DNA of 43,160 nucleotides from Acetobacteraceae bacterium (GTDB lineage Bacteria; Pseudomonadota; Alphaproteobacteria; Acetobacterales; Acetobacteraceae). Shown piece after piece: positions 35,989 to 43,160 of this stretch (within the stretch, counting starts at the first letter, position 1; the number at the start of each line of letters is the position of its first letter). The stretch is taken from assembly GCA_027353465.1 (NCBI GenBank), contig DAIEHR010000262.1:1-43160 (forward strand). The letters run 5' to 3'. The notes under the pieces are model-generated. The model did no database searches and had not been told where the DNA came from. It was given only the letters and a program-made list of their open reading frames with translations. The position numbers were made by a program, and so were the translations under genes.

Positions 35989-36412
35989 CGACCGGCAGGC
36001 TCGTTTCGCCAAGATCGTAAAGGCCCTTCCTCAGATGAATATGTAGGTCGTGATCTCCCATAAGGTCCGCCGCGATTTCATCCTCCTTCAGTGTCTTGGC
36101 GGAACGGATCGTTGCGTCGCGGTCCTCGATCGCGGCATCGCCTCGACCGATGCGCGCCACGACCCATAGATTTTCCCGAATGTCACGTGGGAGTACCTCG
36201 ATTGCCCGCAGCAAGGCGACGAACGCGGGCTGCGTCCGCGGCACGGCATCCAAACTGCCCCCGGCCGCGGGATCGCGGTCGCCGCGAGCCAGCGCCGGTT
36301 TGCCCAAACCTTTTTCAGGAACCGTTTCCAACAGTCGATCGCGAACCATGCGCGCGTCCAACGCCAGATCGGCTATGTGACGCACTTCAAGAACCTCCAA
36401 TTGATACAACAT
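35978..36412 (-). CDS. DUF3775-like protein
   Basis: This 144-residue protein has an N-terminal helical region (LEVLEVRHIADLALDARMV) and a core, LRAIEVLPRDIRENLWVVARIGRGD, that fits the DUF3775 pattern of L..I..L..D...L....W.GRGD. The family has no established function that I know. It starts 33 bases after the yidB-like gene and overlaps the HhH gene by 11 bases, so the three are an operon likely driven by the FNR-type box at 36865. It is intact, with no membrane segment. Confidence 0.65.
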   Translation of the reverse strand: MLYQLEVLEVRHIADLALDARMVRDRLLETVPEKGLGKPALARGDRDPAAGGSLDAVPRTQPAFVALLRAIEVLPRDIRENLWVVARIGRGDAAIEDRDATIRSAKTLKEDEIAADLMGDHDLHIHLRKGLYDLGETSLPVDEH

Positions 36413-36445
36413 CCCGGGTTCCTTGGTTGCTGGCCCTGACCGCCC

Positions 36446-36790
36446 CTACAGCCGGCCGTCCGGTGTCATATGATGCACAGCCCTCGGCAATTGGCGTGCC
36501 AGATGCACCAGAAAGTCTTCCGAAGACAAGCCGGTCAGGGTTGCCAGATCCTGCGCTCGTTCTTCACCGAGGATGCGCCTCAGATCCGTTGTGCTGATGG
36601 ATAAGTTTGGCCCATTACCGATCCATGAGGCCATGATTCGTCCAAGACCGACCTGAGTAAACCGATCCGCCAGATCAGTTAAAGATCCTCGTTCGCCGCC
36701 GAGCAGTTCTTCCAGTGCCGCACCCATGGGACTTACATCCTCATCCGGCCGGCCTCGCAAATCTTCGATCACCTGATGGATCAACCGCAT
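36446..36790 (-). CDS. YidB/DUF937-family protein
   Basis: I set the start at the ATG at 36790 (MRLIHQVIEDLR), giving 114 residues, because the track ATG at 36865 falls inside an FNR-type box and its first 25 residues do not look like the family. Family features are ALEELLGGERGSLTDLADRF, the core QVGLGRIMASWIGNGPN and LSISTTDLRRILG (usual GLG....SW.G.G.N..I....L..VLG), and the ending LPRAVHHMTPDGRL. Members are small cytoplasmic proteins of unclear role. It heads the yidB-DUF3775-HhH operon. With the box at 36865-36878, a class II promoter would start near 36830 and leave a leader of about 40 bases. Confidence 0.8.
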   Translation of the reverse strand: MRLIHQVIEDLRGRPDEDVSPMGAALEELLGGERGSLTDLADRFTQVGLGRIMASWIGNGPNLSISTTDLRRILGEERAQDLATLTGLSSEDFLVHLARQLPRAVHHMTPDGRL

Positions 36791-36864
36791 TGCCTTGCCC
36801 CATGAACCTGACGAAGAGTGGAATTGCGAAGACTCTCGATTAGAGACGCTGCCGATTCCGAGCA

Positions 36865-36878
36865 TTGATTTGGGTCAA
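36865..36878 (-). promoter_or_regulatory. FNR/Anr/FixK-type box (TTGATTTGGGTCAA)
   Basis: Nine of ten positions match TTGAT-N4-ATCAA (GTCAA in the right arm). It lies about 82 bases upstream of the proposed yidB start at 36790, consistent with control of that operon. Confidence 0.6.
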
Positions 36879-36967
36879 GATCAGGTTGGTTTTTCGAGTC
36901 TTGATCAGGTGGAGATACATCAATGGGCCTGAAGAGGGGAAATCCAGACTACGTGTCGTTAATAATG

Positions 36968-36981
36968 AATGGTTAACCATT
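36968..36981. promoter_or_regulatory. Perfect 14-bp palindrome AATGGTTAACCATT
   Basis: The palindrome is exact and sits in AT-rich DNA between the alcohol dehydrogenase and the YidB gene, about 180 bases upstream of the latter. It is not explained by any gene or terminator and looks like a dimeric repressor or activator operator. Confidence 0.45.
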
Positions 36982-37143
36982 ATGAACATCTCATCGACCT
37001 CCAATGGTTTCTTTTCGTATCTTACAGAATTCTCGCCCTGGTCTGCCCGAACGGGAATTGGATCGCGGCTGTAAGAACCCTGCCGGCCATTCACCACAGA
37101 CGTAATGGGAATGGCTGCGTCCTGGGGTCGCGCGGTCGCCAGT

Positions 37144-38126
37144 CTATGCGATAAGAACCGCGGCTCCCTCAAAGCGTCCGGCCCGTAAATCATCGAGTGC
37201 GCGATTGGCGTCGATAAGTGAATAAACCGTCGTTTTCGTCAGGATGCCGATCCTTGGGGCCAGATTCAGGAAATCCAAGCCGTCACGACGTGTGAGGTTC
37301 GCAACCGAGAGGAGTTGCCTCTCCTCCCAAAGTAAACGATACGGAAAGCTCGGAATGTCGCTCATGTGAATGCCGGCGCATACGACGCGACCTCCCTTCC
37401 GAACCGCGCGCAATGCCAATGGAACAAGGCTTCCCACGGGCGCATATATAATCGCAGCATCCAGCGGTTCCGGCGGCATTTCGTTAGAGCCGCCCGCCCA
37501 TACCGCGCCGAGACCCCGGGCGAAGCTTTGCGCGGCCGTATCGCCGCATCGGGTGAAAGCGAACACGGATCGGCCTTGCCACGCCGCGACCTGAGCCACG
37601 ATGTGGGCAGCGGCGCCAAAGCCATACAGACCGATCGTCTTGCCATCACCGGCCATCGCCAGTGATCGCCAGCCAATCAGGCCGGCGCAAGCAGGGGCGC
37701 GAGCGCCTCATCACTGACTTCCTCTCCAAGGGGAAAAACGTAACGTGAGTCGGCTATCGTCGTCGTCGCGAAGCCGCCGTTTCGGGTGTGGCCGGTAAAA
37801 AGTGGATTATAGCACAAATTCTCCCGGCCGGTCTTGCAATATCCGCAGGCGCCGCATGTGTGTCCGAGCCATGGAATGCCAACCCGCTCACCTATCCGCA
37901 GCCCCGTAACACCCGGGCCAATAGCATCGATGCGGCCTATAATTTCGTGCCCCGGAATGATCGGCGTGATTGCACCAGACAGTTCGCCATCAACGACGTG
38001 CAGGTCCGTGCGGCAGACGCCACACGCCGCCACGTGAACGCGCACTTCAAGTGGTCCCGGCTGCGGATCGGGAAGTTCCGTCCATTCCAGAGGGTGTCCC
38101 AGCGCCTTTAATACCATACCGTACAT
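37144..38126 (-). pseudogene. Zinc-dependent alcohol dehydrogenase, split by a one-base frameshift
   Basis: Two track ORFs (37677-38162 and 37144-37656) are halves of one medium-chain alcohol dehydrogenase. The first has catalytic zinc motifs ACGVCRTDLHVVDGEL and PGHE plus structural zinc CGACGYCKTGRENLC; the second has the Rossmann GLYGFGAAAHI and ends normally. The family junction reads LLCAGLIGW; here CTTGCGCCGGCC gives LLAPA then TGA. Restoring one T (CTTTGCGCC) recovers the family sequence, so a base is missing near 37689. The start is placed at 38126 (MYGMVLKALG), giving about 327 residues when repaired, a normal length. An FNR-type box lies about 120 bases upstream. It is either a recent pseudogene or a sequencing error in a homopolymer. 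Confidence 0.85.
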
Positions 38127-38240
38127 GGCGTTCCCGACTCGCTGGCGAGTGAATGCAAGCATAACCGGCCCGACGCGCCCGTGTCATGGATTGGGCTGTC
38201 TTAAGAGCGAAATTCGTAGCTAAGGCGGACTGCATCTGCA

Positions 38241-38254
38241 TTGTTAGAGATCAA
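38241..38254 (-). promoter_or_regulatory. FNR/Anr/FixK-type box (TTGTTAGAGATCAA)
   Basis: Nine of ten positions match TTGAT-N4-ATCAA. It lies in the divergent gap between the alcohol dehydrogenase and hsp20; its centre is about 120 bases upstream of the adh start at 38126, so a class II start near 38206 is plausible. Confidence 0.55.
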
Positions 38255-38415
38255 ATGTTCGGTGGCCGGCGTGCGGAATAGTCAATCCGCCAAAGGAGGT
38301 GGATTCCCCTCGCATCAAGATCTGGTCGAGACCCCCGACAAAGAACTGTGGCCGCCACGTTGGGGCGTGGCTGCGGCCCGTTCACCGCACAGTGACTTGA
38401 AGAAGAGTGGATCGT

Positions 38416-38429
38416 TGACTTGCATCAAG
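38416..38429 (+). promoter_or_regulatory. FNR/Anr/FixK-type box (TTGACTTGCATCAA)
   Basis: Nine of ten positions match TTGAT-N4-ATCAA. The centre is about 75 bases upstream of the hsp20 ATG; a class II start near 38464 would leave a leader of about 34 bases containing the AAGGAAA ribosome-binding site. Confidence 0.62.
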
Positions 38430-38497
38430 GGCAGTCCACACCGTATCGCGCAAAAAATTCCCGCGTCCATCGTCAACAAAATGAAGGAAATATTGAT

Positions 38498-38995
38498 ATG
38501 GCAACGAATATCGTCCCCGTGAAGCAATCGGCACCGTCGGTCATCGGCACGACGGACGTCTGGCAGTCGCTACGCTCCGAAATGGACCGGCTCTTCGATC
38601 GATTTACCAGCGGCTTTGGCATGGTGCCGTTTCAAACGCGGCGTGCGGAGACGGGATTTAGTATTCCGTCCCCAGCCGTCGACATCAATGAAGATGATAA
38701 ATTCTTCAGGCTGACCGCCGAACTTCCAGGGATGGCGGAAAAGGATATCGAGGTTTCCGTTTCAGGAAATACGCTCGTTATCAGAGGTGAGAAGCGCCAG
38801 GAGAAGGAGCAAAAGGAGAAGGGATATTATTTTTCGGAGCGGAGTTACGGGGAATTCCAACGGTCGTTCGTACTGCCCGATGGCGTCGATGGCACGAAGA
38901 TCGAGGCCAGTATGGCCAAGGGAGTACTAACCGTAACCGTGCCGAAAAATGCTGAGGCCGCGCCCAAGAAGATCGAGGTTAAGGCGGCCGGCTGA
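38498..38995 (+). CDS. Small heat-shock protein Hsp20 (alpha-crystallin family)
   Basis: This 165-residue holdase starts at the ATG at 38498 (MATNIVPVKQ), where AAGGAAA lies eight bases upstream; the track adds 26 spurious residues from a TTG or similar start. The N-terminus has W-SLRSEMDRLFDRFTSGFG; the alpha-crystallin domain covers about 50-145, with PAVDINEDDKFFRLTAELPG, DIEVSVSGNTLVIRGEKR and YGEFQRSFVLP, and it closes with GVLTVTVPK. It lacks an IXI-type tail but ends in PKKIEVKAAG. It is transcribed away from the adh gene, is preceded by an FNR-type box and followed by a strong terminator, so it forms a single-gene unit. Confidence 0.95.
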   Translation: MATNIVPVKQSAPSVIGTTDVWQSLRSEMDRLFDRFTSGFGMVPFQTRRAETGFSIPSPAVDINEDDKFFRLTAELPGMAEKDIEVSVSGNTLVIRGEKRQEKEQKEKGYYFSERSYGEFQRSFVLPDGVDGTKIEASMAKGVLTVTVPKNAEAAPKKIEVKAAG

Positions 38996-39007
38996 ATAAC
39001 GGGGTCT

Positions 39008-39039
39008 GCTCGGGGCGGGATAGAAATCCCGCCCCGAGC
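39008..39039 (+). terminator. Strong stem-loop terminator after hsp20
   Basis: GCTCGGGGCGGGAT and ATCCCGCCCCGAGC form a perfect 14-bp stem with the loop AGAA, 12 bases after the hsp20 stop. There is no T-run, but the stem is very stable. Confidence 0.85.
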
Positions 39040-39341
39040 CAATCAAACCCGGGGGGTCGAAAAGATTGTTGGCGTCACGCTCGTCCCGGAGCAGACCAAC
39101 CAGGCACCGCTTGGTGCGCCCCACAAGACTCCAGGATGCGCAGGGTGGCAGGAAGCACATCTACAGGCCCCAGTCGTTCACGGGGGGCGATCGCGTCGCC
39201 CAGACTACTTAGTTAGGCTTTATCTCACGCCCATCACGGAACTGATAGTCAACGGCGGCCTTGCCCGCACGAGCGATGCTTGTGGTTCAAGCGATAACCC
39301 GGATGCGGACGCCTGCCAGTGGCGAGGCGTCCACGTTGGCG
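39040..39341. other. Intergenic region between hsp20 and BON gene (302 bp)
   Basis: The two genes converge here. Short ORFs on either strand have no recognisable content. Apart from the hairpin near its right end, I see nothing in it. Confidence 0.5.
39307..39332 (-). terminator. Stem-loop after the BON-domain gene
   Basis: GGACGCCT and AGGCGTCC form an 8-bp stem enclosing a second small hairpin (GCCA...TGGC), ten bases beyond the BON stop. It has no T-run on the transcribed strand. Confidence 0.5.
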
Positions 39342-40007
39342 TCAGGCGGCGACGACAAGGTGATTGGCGACCTCGGTAATCCCGGGGGCCGACCAAGCCG
39401 CATTCTCGGCGATCCCGCGCTCCCACCAGCTTTTCACCCGACCCTCCAGGGTAGCCGTTCCGCCGCTGACTTTGACCGTGATATGCGACGCTTCGAACTC
39501 CGCGCTGCGTCGTAATGCGGCCTCGATCTGGTCATGTAAGCTCGCGGCGTGCGCGACTTCCCGAGAACTGCCACGGACCTCGATCAGGTCCAGGATGTCA
39601 ACAACGCCGCTAAGTAGCCTGATGTCGTTTTCGGCGGCCTGCTTCTGAAATTGATGTGAAACAAAGCCGGTCAACGTCACGACGCCTTTTTCGACCTTCA
39701 CCTGAAGCTGTTTATCAGGCACCTCCGCATCCCAACTGAGGATTTTGACCGCCCGTTCAGCAATTTCCTCGTCCGACCGCTTGTGCGCCGCCGGGGGCCG
39801 GACCACGATCTCCTCCGCCAGTCCGCGTACCCCCTTCACGCGGTTGGCAGCTCGTTCGGCGGCAAGTTTTTCGGCATAGGTTGAAACGATACCGCTGAGT
39901 GTTACGACACCGTTCCGTGCGGAAACACCGATATGTGCGGTATCAACATTGGGAACCCATACGAGTTCGTCCATCACCTGGGCTTGCAGTGTTACGTCGT
40001 CAACCAT
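39342..40007 (-). CDS. BON-domain protein with three BON repeats (OsmY-like, no signal peptide)
   Basis: The start is set at the ATG at 40007 (MVDDVTLQAQVMDEL), which has AGGAGAG six bases upstream; 221 residues. Three BON domains follow one another: residues 1-70 (IGVSARNGVVTLSGIVSTYAEK), 75-145 (LQVKVEKGVVTLTGFVSHQFQK) and 150-215 (ITVKVSGGTATLEGRVKSW). Each has the alternating hydrophobic V..G.VTL.G.V pattern. There is no signal sequence, so it is likely cytoplasmic, unlike periplasmic OsmY. It starts 26 bases after the groEL stop and is probably co-transcribed with it. A stress-protective or membrane-associated role is typical of the family. Confidence 0.9.
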   Translation of the reverse strand: MVDDVTLQAQVMDELVWVPNVDTAHIGVSARNGVVTLSGIVSTYAEKLAAERAANRVKGVRGLAEEIVVRPPAAHKRSDEEIAERAVKILSWDAEVPDKQLQVKVEKGVVTLTGFVSHQFQKQAAENDIRLLSGVVDILDLIEVRGSSREVAHAASLHDQIEAALRRSAEFEASHITVKVSGGTATLEGRVKSWWERGIAENAAWSAPGITEVANHLVVAA

Positions 40008-40033
40008 CGTACTCTCCTGTTCAAAAACATCCA

Positions 40034-41655
40034 TCACGCCGCCAAATCCGGCTCCAGGCCGCGGCTTTTCCCCGGTTCCGGAATGTCGGTCATCGTCGCC
40101 TCCGTCAGCAGCAGAACACTGGCGACGGAGACGGCATTCTCCAGGGCGATACGAACCACTTTCGTCGGATCGATGATTCCTGCCTCAAACAAATCGACGT
40201 ATACCTTCCGGGCCGCGTCGAAGCCTTGCGCGCCTTGTCCGGCAAGCATTCGGGCAACCACAACCCCACCATCCACAGAGGAATTCTCAGCGATCTGGCG
40301 GGTGGGCGCCTCCAGCGCGCGTTTAGCACCTGTACGCCTGTGCGCTCATCGCCCTCGCACTTCGCTTCTTCCGCGCCGACCGCTTCGATGCAACGGATCA
40401 GCGCCAACCCGCCACCTGGCACGATCCCTTCCGCGACCGCGGCCTTGGTGGCACTGATCGCATCATCCAGCGCCTCCTTCCTGACCTTCATTTCGGCCTC
40501 GGACGGCGCGCCGACACGGATCACGGCAACGCCGCCGGATAGTTTCGCCAGTCGTTCCTGCAACTTCTGACGGTCATAGTCGGAAGTGGCATTCTCTATC
40601 TGTTGATGTATCCGCTTGCACCTGCCTTCGATATCTTCTTTCTTCCCGGCACCGCCCACGACCGTTGTGTGTTCATTTGTTATGACCACCCTCTTGGCAA
40701 TTCCGAGCGCCTCGATGGTTACAGATTCGAGTTTGACACCGACCTCCTCGCAGATCATCTGGCCGCCGGCCAGCACAGCGAGATCCTCCAGCATCGCTTT
40801 CCGACGATCGCCGAAACCCGGGGCCTTCACAGCCGCGACCTGCAAGCCACCCCGCAGTTTGTTCACCACCAGTGTCGCCAGGGCCTCCCCTTCGACATCT
40901 TCCGCGACGATCAGTAGCGGCCGTCCAGATCGTACGATGGCTTCAAGCAGGGGCAACATAGGTTGCAGACTTGCCAGCTTCTTCTCATGAATAAGGATAT
41001 ACGGATCCTCAAGCTCGACGATCATCTTCTCCGCGTTGGTAACGAAATACGGTGAGATGTAGCCGCGGTCGAACTGCATACCTTCAACCACTTCCAGTGT
41101 GGTCTCCGTTGTCTTCGACTCCTCGACGGTGATGACTCCCTCGCCGCCAACCTTTTCCATGGCGTCAGCGACCAATTCGCCGATCACCCGATCATTGTGG
41201 GCGGCGATGGTGGCGACCTGAGCCTTTTCCTTTCGGGTGCTCACGTCGCGGGAAATCTGACGCAGCACTTCGATCGCGACTTTCGCGGCGCGGTCCAGGC
41301 CACGTTTCAAATCGATCGCACTGGCACCGGCGACAACGTTGCGCACGCCGTCGGCGAAAATCGTCTGGGCGAGGATTGTTGCGGTGCTGGTGCCGTCACC
41401 AACCGTGTCGCCCGTCTTTTCCGCGGCCTGCCGCAAGACCTGCGCACCCAGGTTTTCCTCGGGGTCCTTGAGGTCAAACTCCTTGGCGATGGTGACGCCA
41501 TCGTTGCAGATAACCGGCGACCCCCAGCTTTTTTGGATCAGCACCGACTTCGATTTCGGCCCCAGGGTGACCCGAACGGCATCGCAAAGCAGCGTCGTCC
41601 CACGCAGTATTTTCTCGCGGGCAGCGGAACGGAAAAGTACTTGTTTGTGCCCCAT
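40034..41655 (-). pseudogene. GroEL (Cpn60) paralogue with a one-base frameshift near the C-terminus
   Basis: The track shows residues 1-516 in one frame, but the last 70 are nonsense; the true C-terminus ([23 protein letters not shown]...) is in another frame (40034-40276). The break is at GTGCTAAACGCGCGC, where the family reads VLKRALEAP: one A or G is missing from the lysine codon near 40322. Repaired, the protein is about 540 residues, a normal chaperonin length. [12 protein letters not shown], the apical and hinge segments and [10 protein letters not shown] are intact. The C-terminal tail lacks GGM repeats, and no groES is adjacent, so this is an accessory paralogue rather than the housekeeping chaperonin. 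AGGAG precedes the ATG at 41655. Its last segment, including part of the ATP-binding equatorial domain, would be lost if the frameshift is real. Confidence 0.88.
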
Positions 41656-42054
41656 GGGATGGACTCCTGGTATCGGCAGCTATTCTGCTGTTATACAGAT
41701 CCGGCGGAAACTCACTATATTATTCGTAGAAATATCACTTATACATTCGGTGATGCACAAATATTCAAAGTATAACTGGCCGCATTTAACATTGACCCAC
41801 AAGCGCGCATATCATCTATCATTGCGCCTTGGCGAAACCAATTCCGTCAATGCTAATGGACTGGCGCTGATCAGGATGGCTGCCAACCACCCGTCAGGCC
41901 CCAACTGCATCGTTCATGGCAGGATCCCCGTTGTTTACAGGGCTATTTTATCGAAATTCTCCACGCCGTCTCCGCAAAACCATCCAGCCGATCACGAGAT
42001 ACCTAACTCAGCGGATGCACACCGACAGGAAGACATTAACGACCCTGGCTATCC
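41656..42054. other. Long upstream region of groEL (about 400 bp)
   Basis: No ORF worth calling is present. There is no CIRCE element (TTAGCACTC-N9-GAGTGCTAA). The groEL-proximal part (41690-41790) is unusually AT-rich for this genome, so a promoter or leader is likely there. Confidence 0.45.
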
Positions 42055-42068
42055 TTGATCGAGATCAA
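42055..42068. promoter_or_regulatory. Perfect FNR/Anr/FixK box (TTGATCGAGATCAA)
   Basis: All ten defined positions match TTGAT-N4-ATCAA. It could drive the small exported-protein gene to the right (ATG at 42198, about 136 bases away) or the groEL-BON operon to the left, which would then have a leader of about 365 bases. Confidence 0.7.
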
Positions 42069-42197
42069 TGTAACTGGCAGCAAGTCTTTGGAAGTGATCA
42101 CGACGGCGCGATACAGTCCCGCACGCCACCTTTCGGAAGGTCCGTGAATACAGTAACCACGCCAAAATACAAAGGCCCAAGAAGGCGATGTGGCGGC

Positions 42198-42616
42198 ATG
42201 AGGCCCCTATTTCCAGTCTCTGGCATTCTGCTTGGCGCCGTGGTTTCGGCACCATCGGAGCAGACCGCTGCGACAAAGCTTCCGTTCGGCCTGGATCCAA
42301 TAACAGTGAGATGGGAACGGGACGTTCCCTGCGGAAAAACAACAGCGCCAGCAATATGACGCCCGAAGCTACCCAGTCGATTTTCACGCCCAACCCCCGT
42401 TCAACGGAGAGTGGGAAAATGCCATCCCGTGCGACTACCTTGTGGCTGCGAGCAAATCGTTGGCAGCGGGACAGGCGCGGCAGGCTTTAGCGATGGCCGA
42501 GACACGGCTGCTCGATCGATCGGTGCTGCTGCACCAAGGTAAGGGCGATCACTTGCGTTCAGCCCGACCTATCGAAGCCGCCATGACGAGGACCGCGCTT
42601 CACCGACGGCACCTTC
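42198..42616 (+). pseudogene. Frameshifted small exported-protein gene (alanine-rich, RALETR-type repeat family)
   Basis: The frame starting at 42198 gives MRPLFPVSGILLGAVVSAP, a plausible signal peptide, and continues to 42359. From about 42310 another frame carries the body: QPPFNGEWENAIPCDYLVAA, then SKSLAAGQARQALAMAETRLLDRSV. This resembles small exported proteins of Acetobacteraceae that share A..AL.AG....ALE.AETRLLDRSV; that family link is from memory. The two parts are out of frame, and the following sequence (to about 42616) degenerates. Either an indel has broken the gene or the signal peptide is coincidental. The perfect FNR-type box lies upstream, so it may once have been part of the same regulon. 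Confidence 0.4.
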
Positions 42617-43029
42617 GGTGGCCACGATCCTGCGGCGGAGCTTGGGACGAAAGCGCCGAGACGTCCATCACTTCGAGGCGTTCGCGCGCGACAGTGGCGA
42701 CCCAGCGGTGCCAAGTGCTCGACCGAGGCAATATTCGGCGTCCCAGGCCCATGCTCGTGCGCTCCGCGACGCCAGCGCCCTCGCATTGGCGATCTTCGCC
42801 GCTTGCTCTGCTGCCGCCCTCGCGTCGATGGGACTACCCGGACGGCAGGCAGGCGCCGCGCGTCAGACAGTTCGACAGGAGCCAACGGTAAGGTGACAAC
42901 AGCCTCGGCCGCGGCTTACATTGACTTTCACCCCAACCATCGATCATGTGACGCCGTTTTGACATACAGCCCGCCCGGAAGGGGCTTGCACACGCACGCT
43001 CCAACCGGCCCAAAATCGGCCGCTCAGCC
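42617..43029. other. Intergenic region upstream of coaX (413 bp)
   Basis: Only low-complexity, arginine/alanine-rich ORFs are seen, and I call none. TTGACT (about 42921) and TTGACA (about 42960) could be -35 elements for coaX, but I find no convincing -10 at normal spacing. Confidence 0.4.
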
Positions 43030-43160
43030 ATGCTTCTTGTTATCGACGCCGGCAATACCAACATCGTATTCGCTGTTCATGACCCGTCCGGCTGGCGCGG
43101 GGTGTGGCGCATCCGCACCGATGCCCAACGCACGTCCGACGAATACGCGGTTTGGCTCAA
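43030..43160 (+). CDS. coaX: Type III pantothenate kinase, N-terminal part only
   Basis: CoaX phosphorylates pantothenate, the first step of coenzyme A synthesis, in the cytoplasm. Only 43 codons are in the window. They begin [18 protein letters not shown], the phosphate-binding DxGNT motif of the type III family, and continue [18 protein letters not shown], where the family has W...T......DE. The frame is open to the edge. There is no strong ribosome-binding site just before the ATG. The gene appears to belong to the core chromosome rather than to the island on its left. Confidence 0.95.
   Translation, partial: MLLVIDAGNTNIVFAVHDPSGWRGVWRIRTDAQRTSDEYAVWL

Noticed and set aside
41656-42054. 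CIRCE or clear RpoH promoter upstream of groEL
   Set aside because: No TTAGCACTC-N9-GAGTGCTAA element, and no CTTG...CCTAT pair at acceptable spacing.
42049-42393. 114-codon minus-strand ORF with a hydrophobic N-terminus
   Set aside because: Overlaps the plus-strand exported-protein remnant, lacks family resemblance, and its later part is arginine-rich shadow sequence.

Overview
The window is GC-rich chromosomal DNA from an alphaproteobacterium. The imp-type gene order, the phosphoribosyltransferase/hydrolase/erythromycin-esterase fusion and a coaX start at the right edge suggest something near the Acetobacteraceae; that placement is inference. The left edge cuts hsdM and the right edge cuts coaX. 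Most track lines are antisense or frame shadows, and several real start codons lie inside the track ORFs.

Region 1 (1-7221) is accessory DNA, all on the minus strand. It holds a partial type I restriction-modification methylase (hsdM), a 603-residue protein whose C-terminal half looks like a diverged family-A-type polymerase palm, a Tat-exported acidic protein, the C-terminal stump of a large serine recombinase, an intact small serine resolvase with a Tn3-like res site just upstream, and a small tail-anchored protein.

Region 2 (7222-31693) is a near-complete type VI secretion system (T6SS) in imp-like order. A minus-strand operon tssA-tssB-tssC-tssC2-tssE-tssF-tssG diverges from clpV-hcp. 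A second, convergent minus-strand operon runs: haem-type Tll0287/DUF3365 sensor, ppkA kinase, vgrG, DUF6931, PAAR, FHA (tagH), tssJ, tssK, tssL, tssM. After tssM, where imp clusters carry impM/tagF, lies a frameshifted, internally deleted tagF-pppA relic. The kinase and FHA arms of the threonine-phosphorylation switch therefore remain, but the local repressor and phosphatase are destroyed. No tagJ/impE, effector or immunity gene is visible.

Region 3 (32095-42616) looks like a low-oxygen or stress island: the triple-fusion enzyme, a PolX-N-like helix-hairpin-helix protein, a DUF3775-like protein, a YidB/DUF937 protein, a zinc alcohol dehydrogenase, Hsp20, a BON-domain protein and a GroEL paralogue. 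Five intergenic sites match the FNR/Anr/FixK consensus TTGAT-N4-ATCAA with zero or one mismatch (one more loosely anchored), and four sit at promoter-like distances from island genes. The alcohol dehydrogenase and groEL are each broken by a one-base deletion in a short A/T run, and a small exported-protein gene near the right end is also out of frame. These are either real decay or sequence error.

The window ends with the first 43 codons of coaX (type III pantothenate kinase), marking return to core genome.
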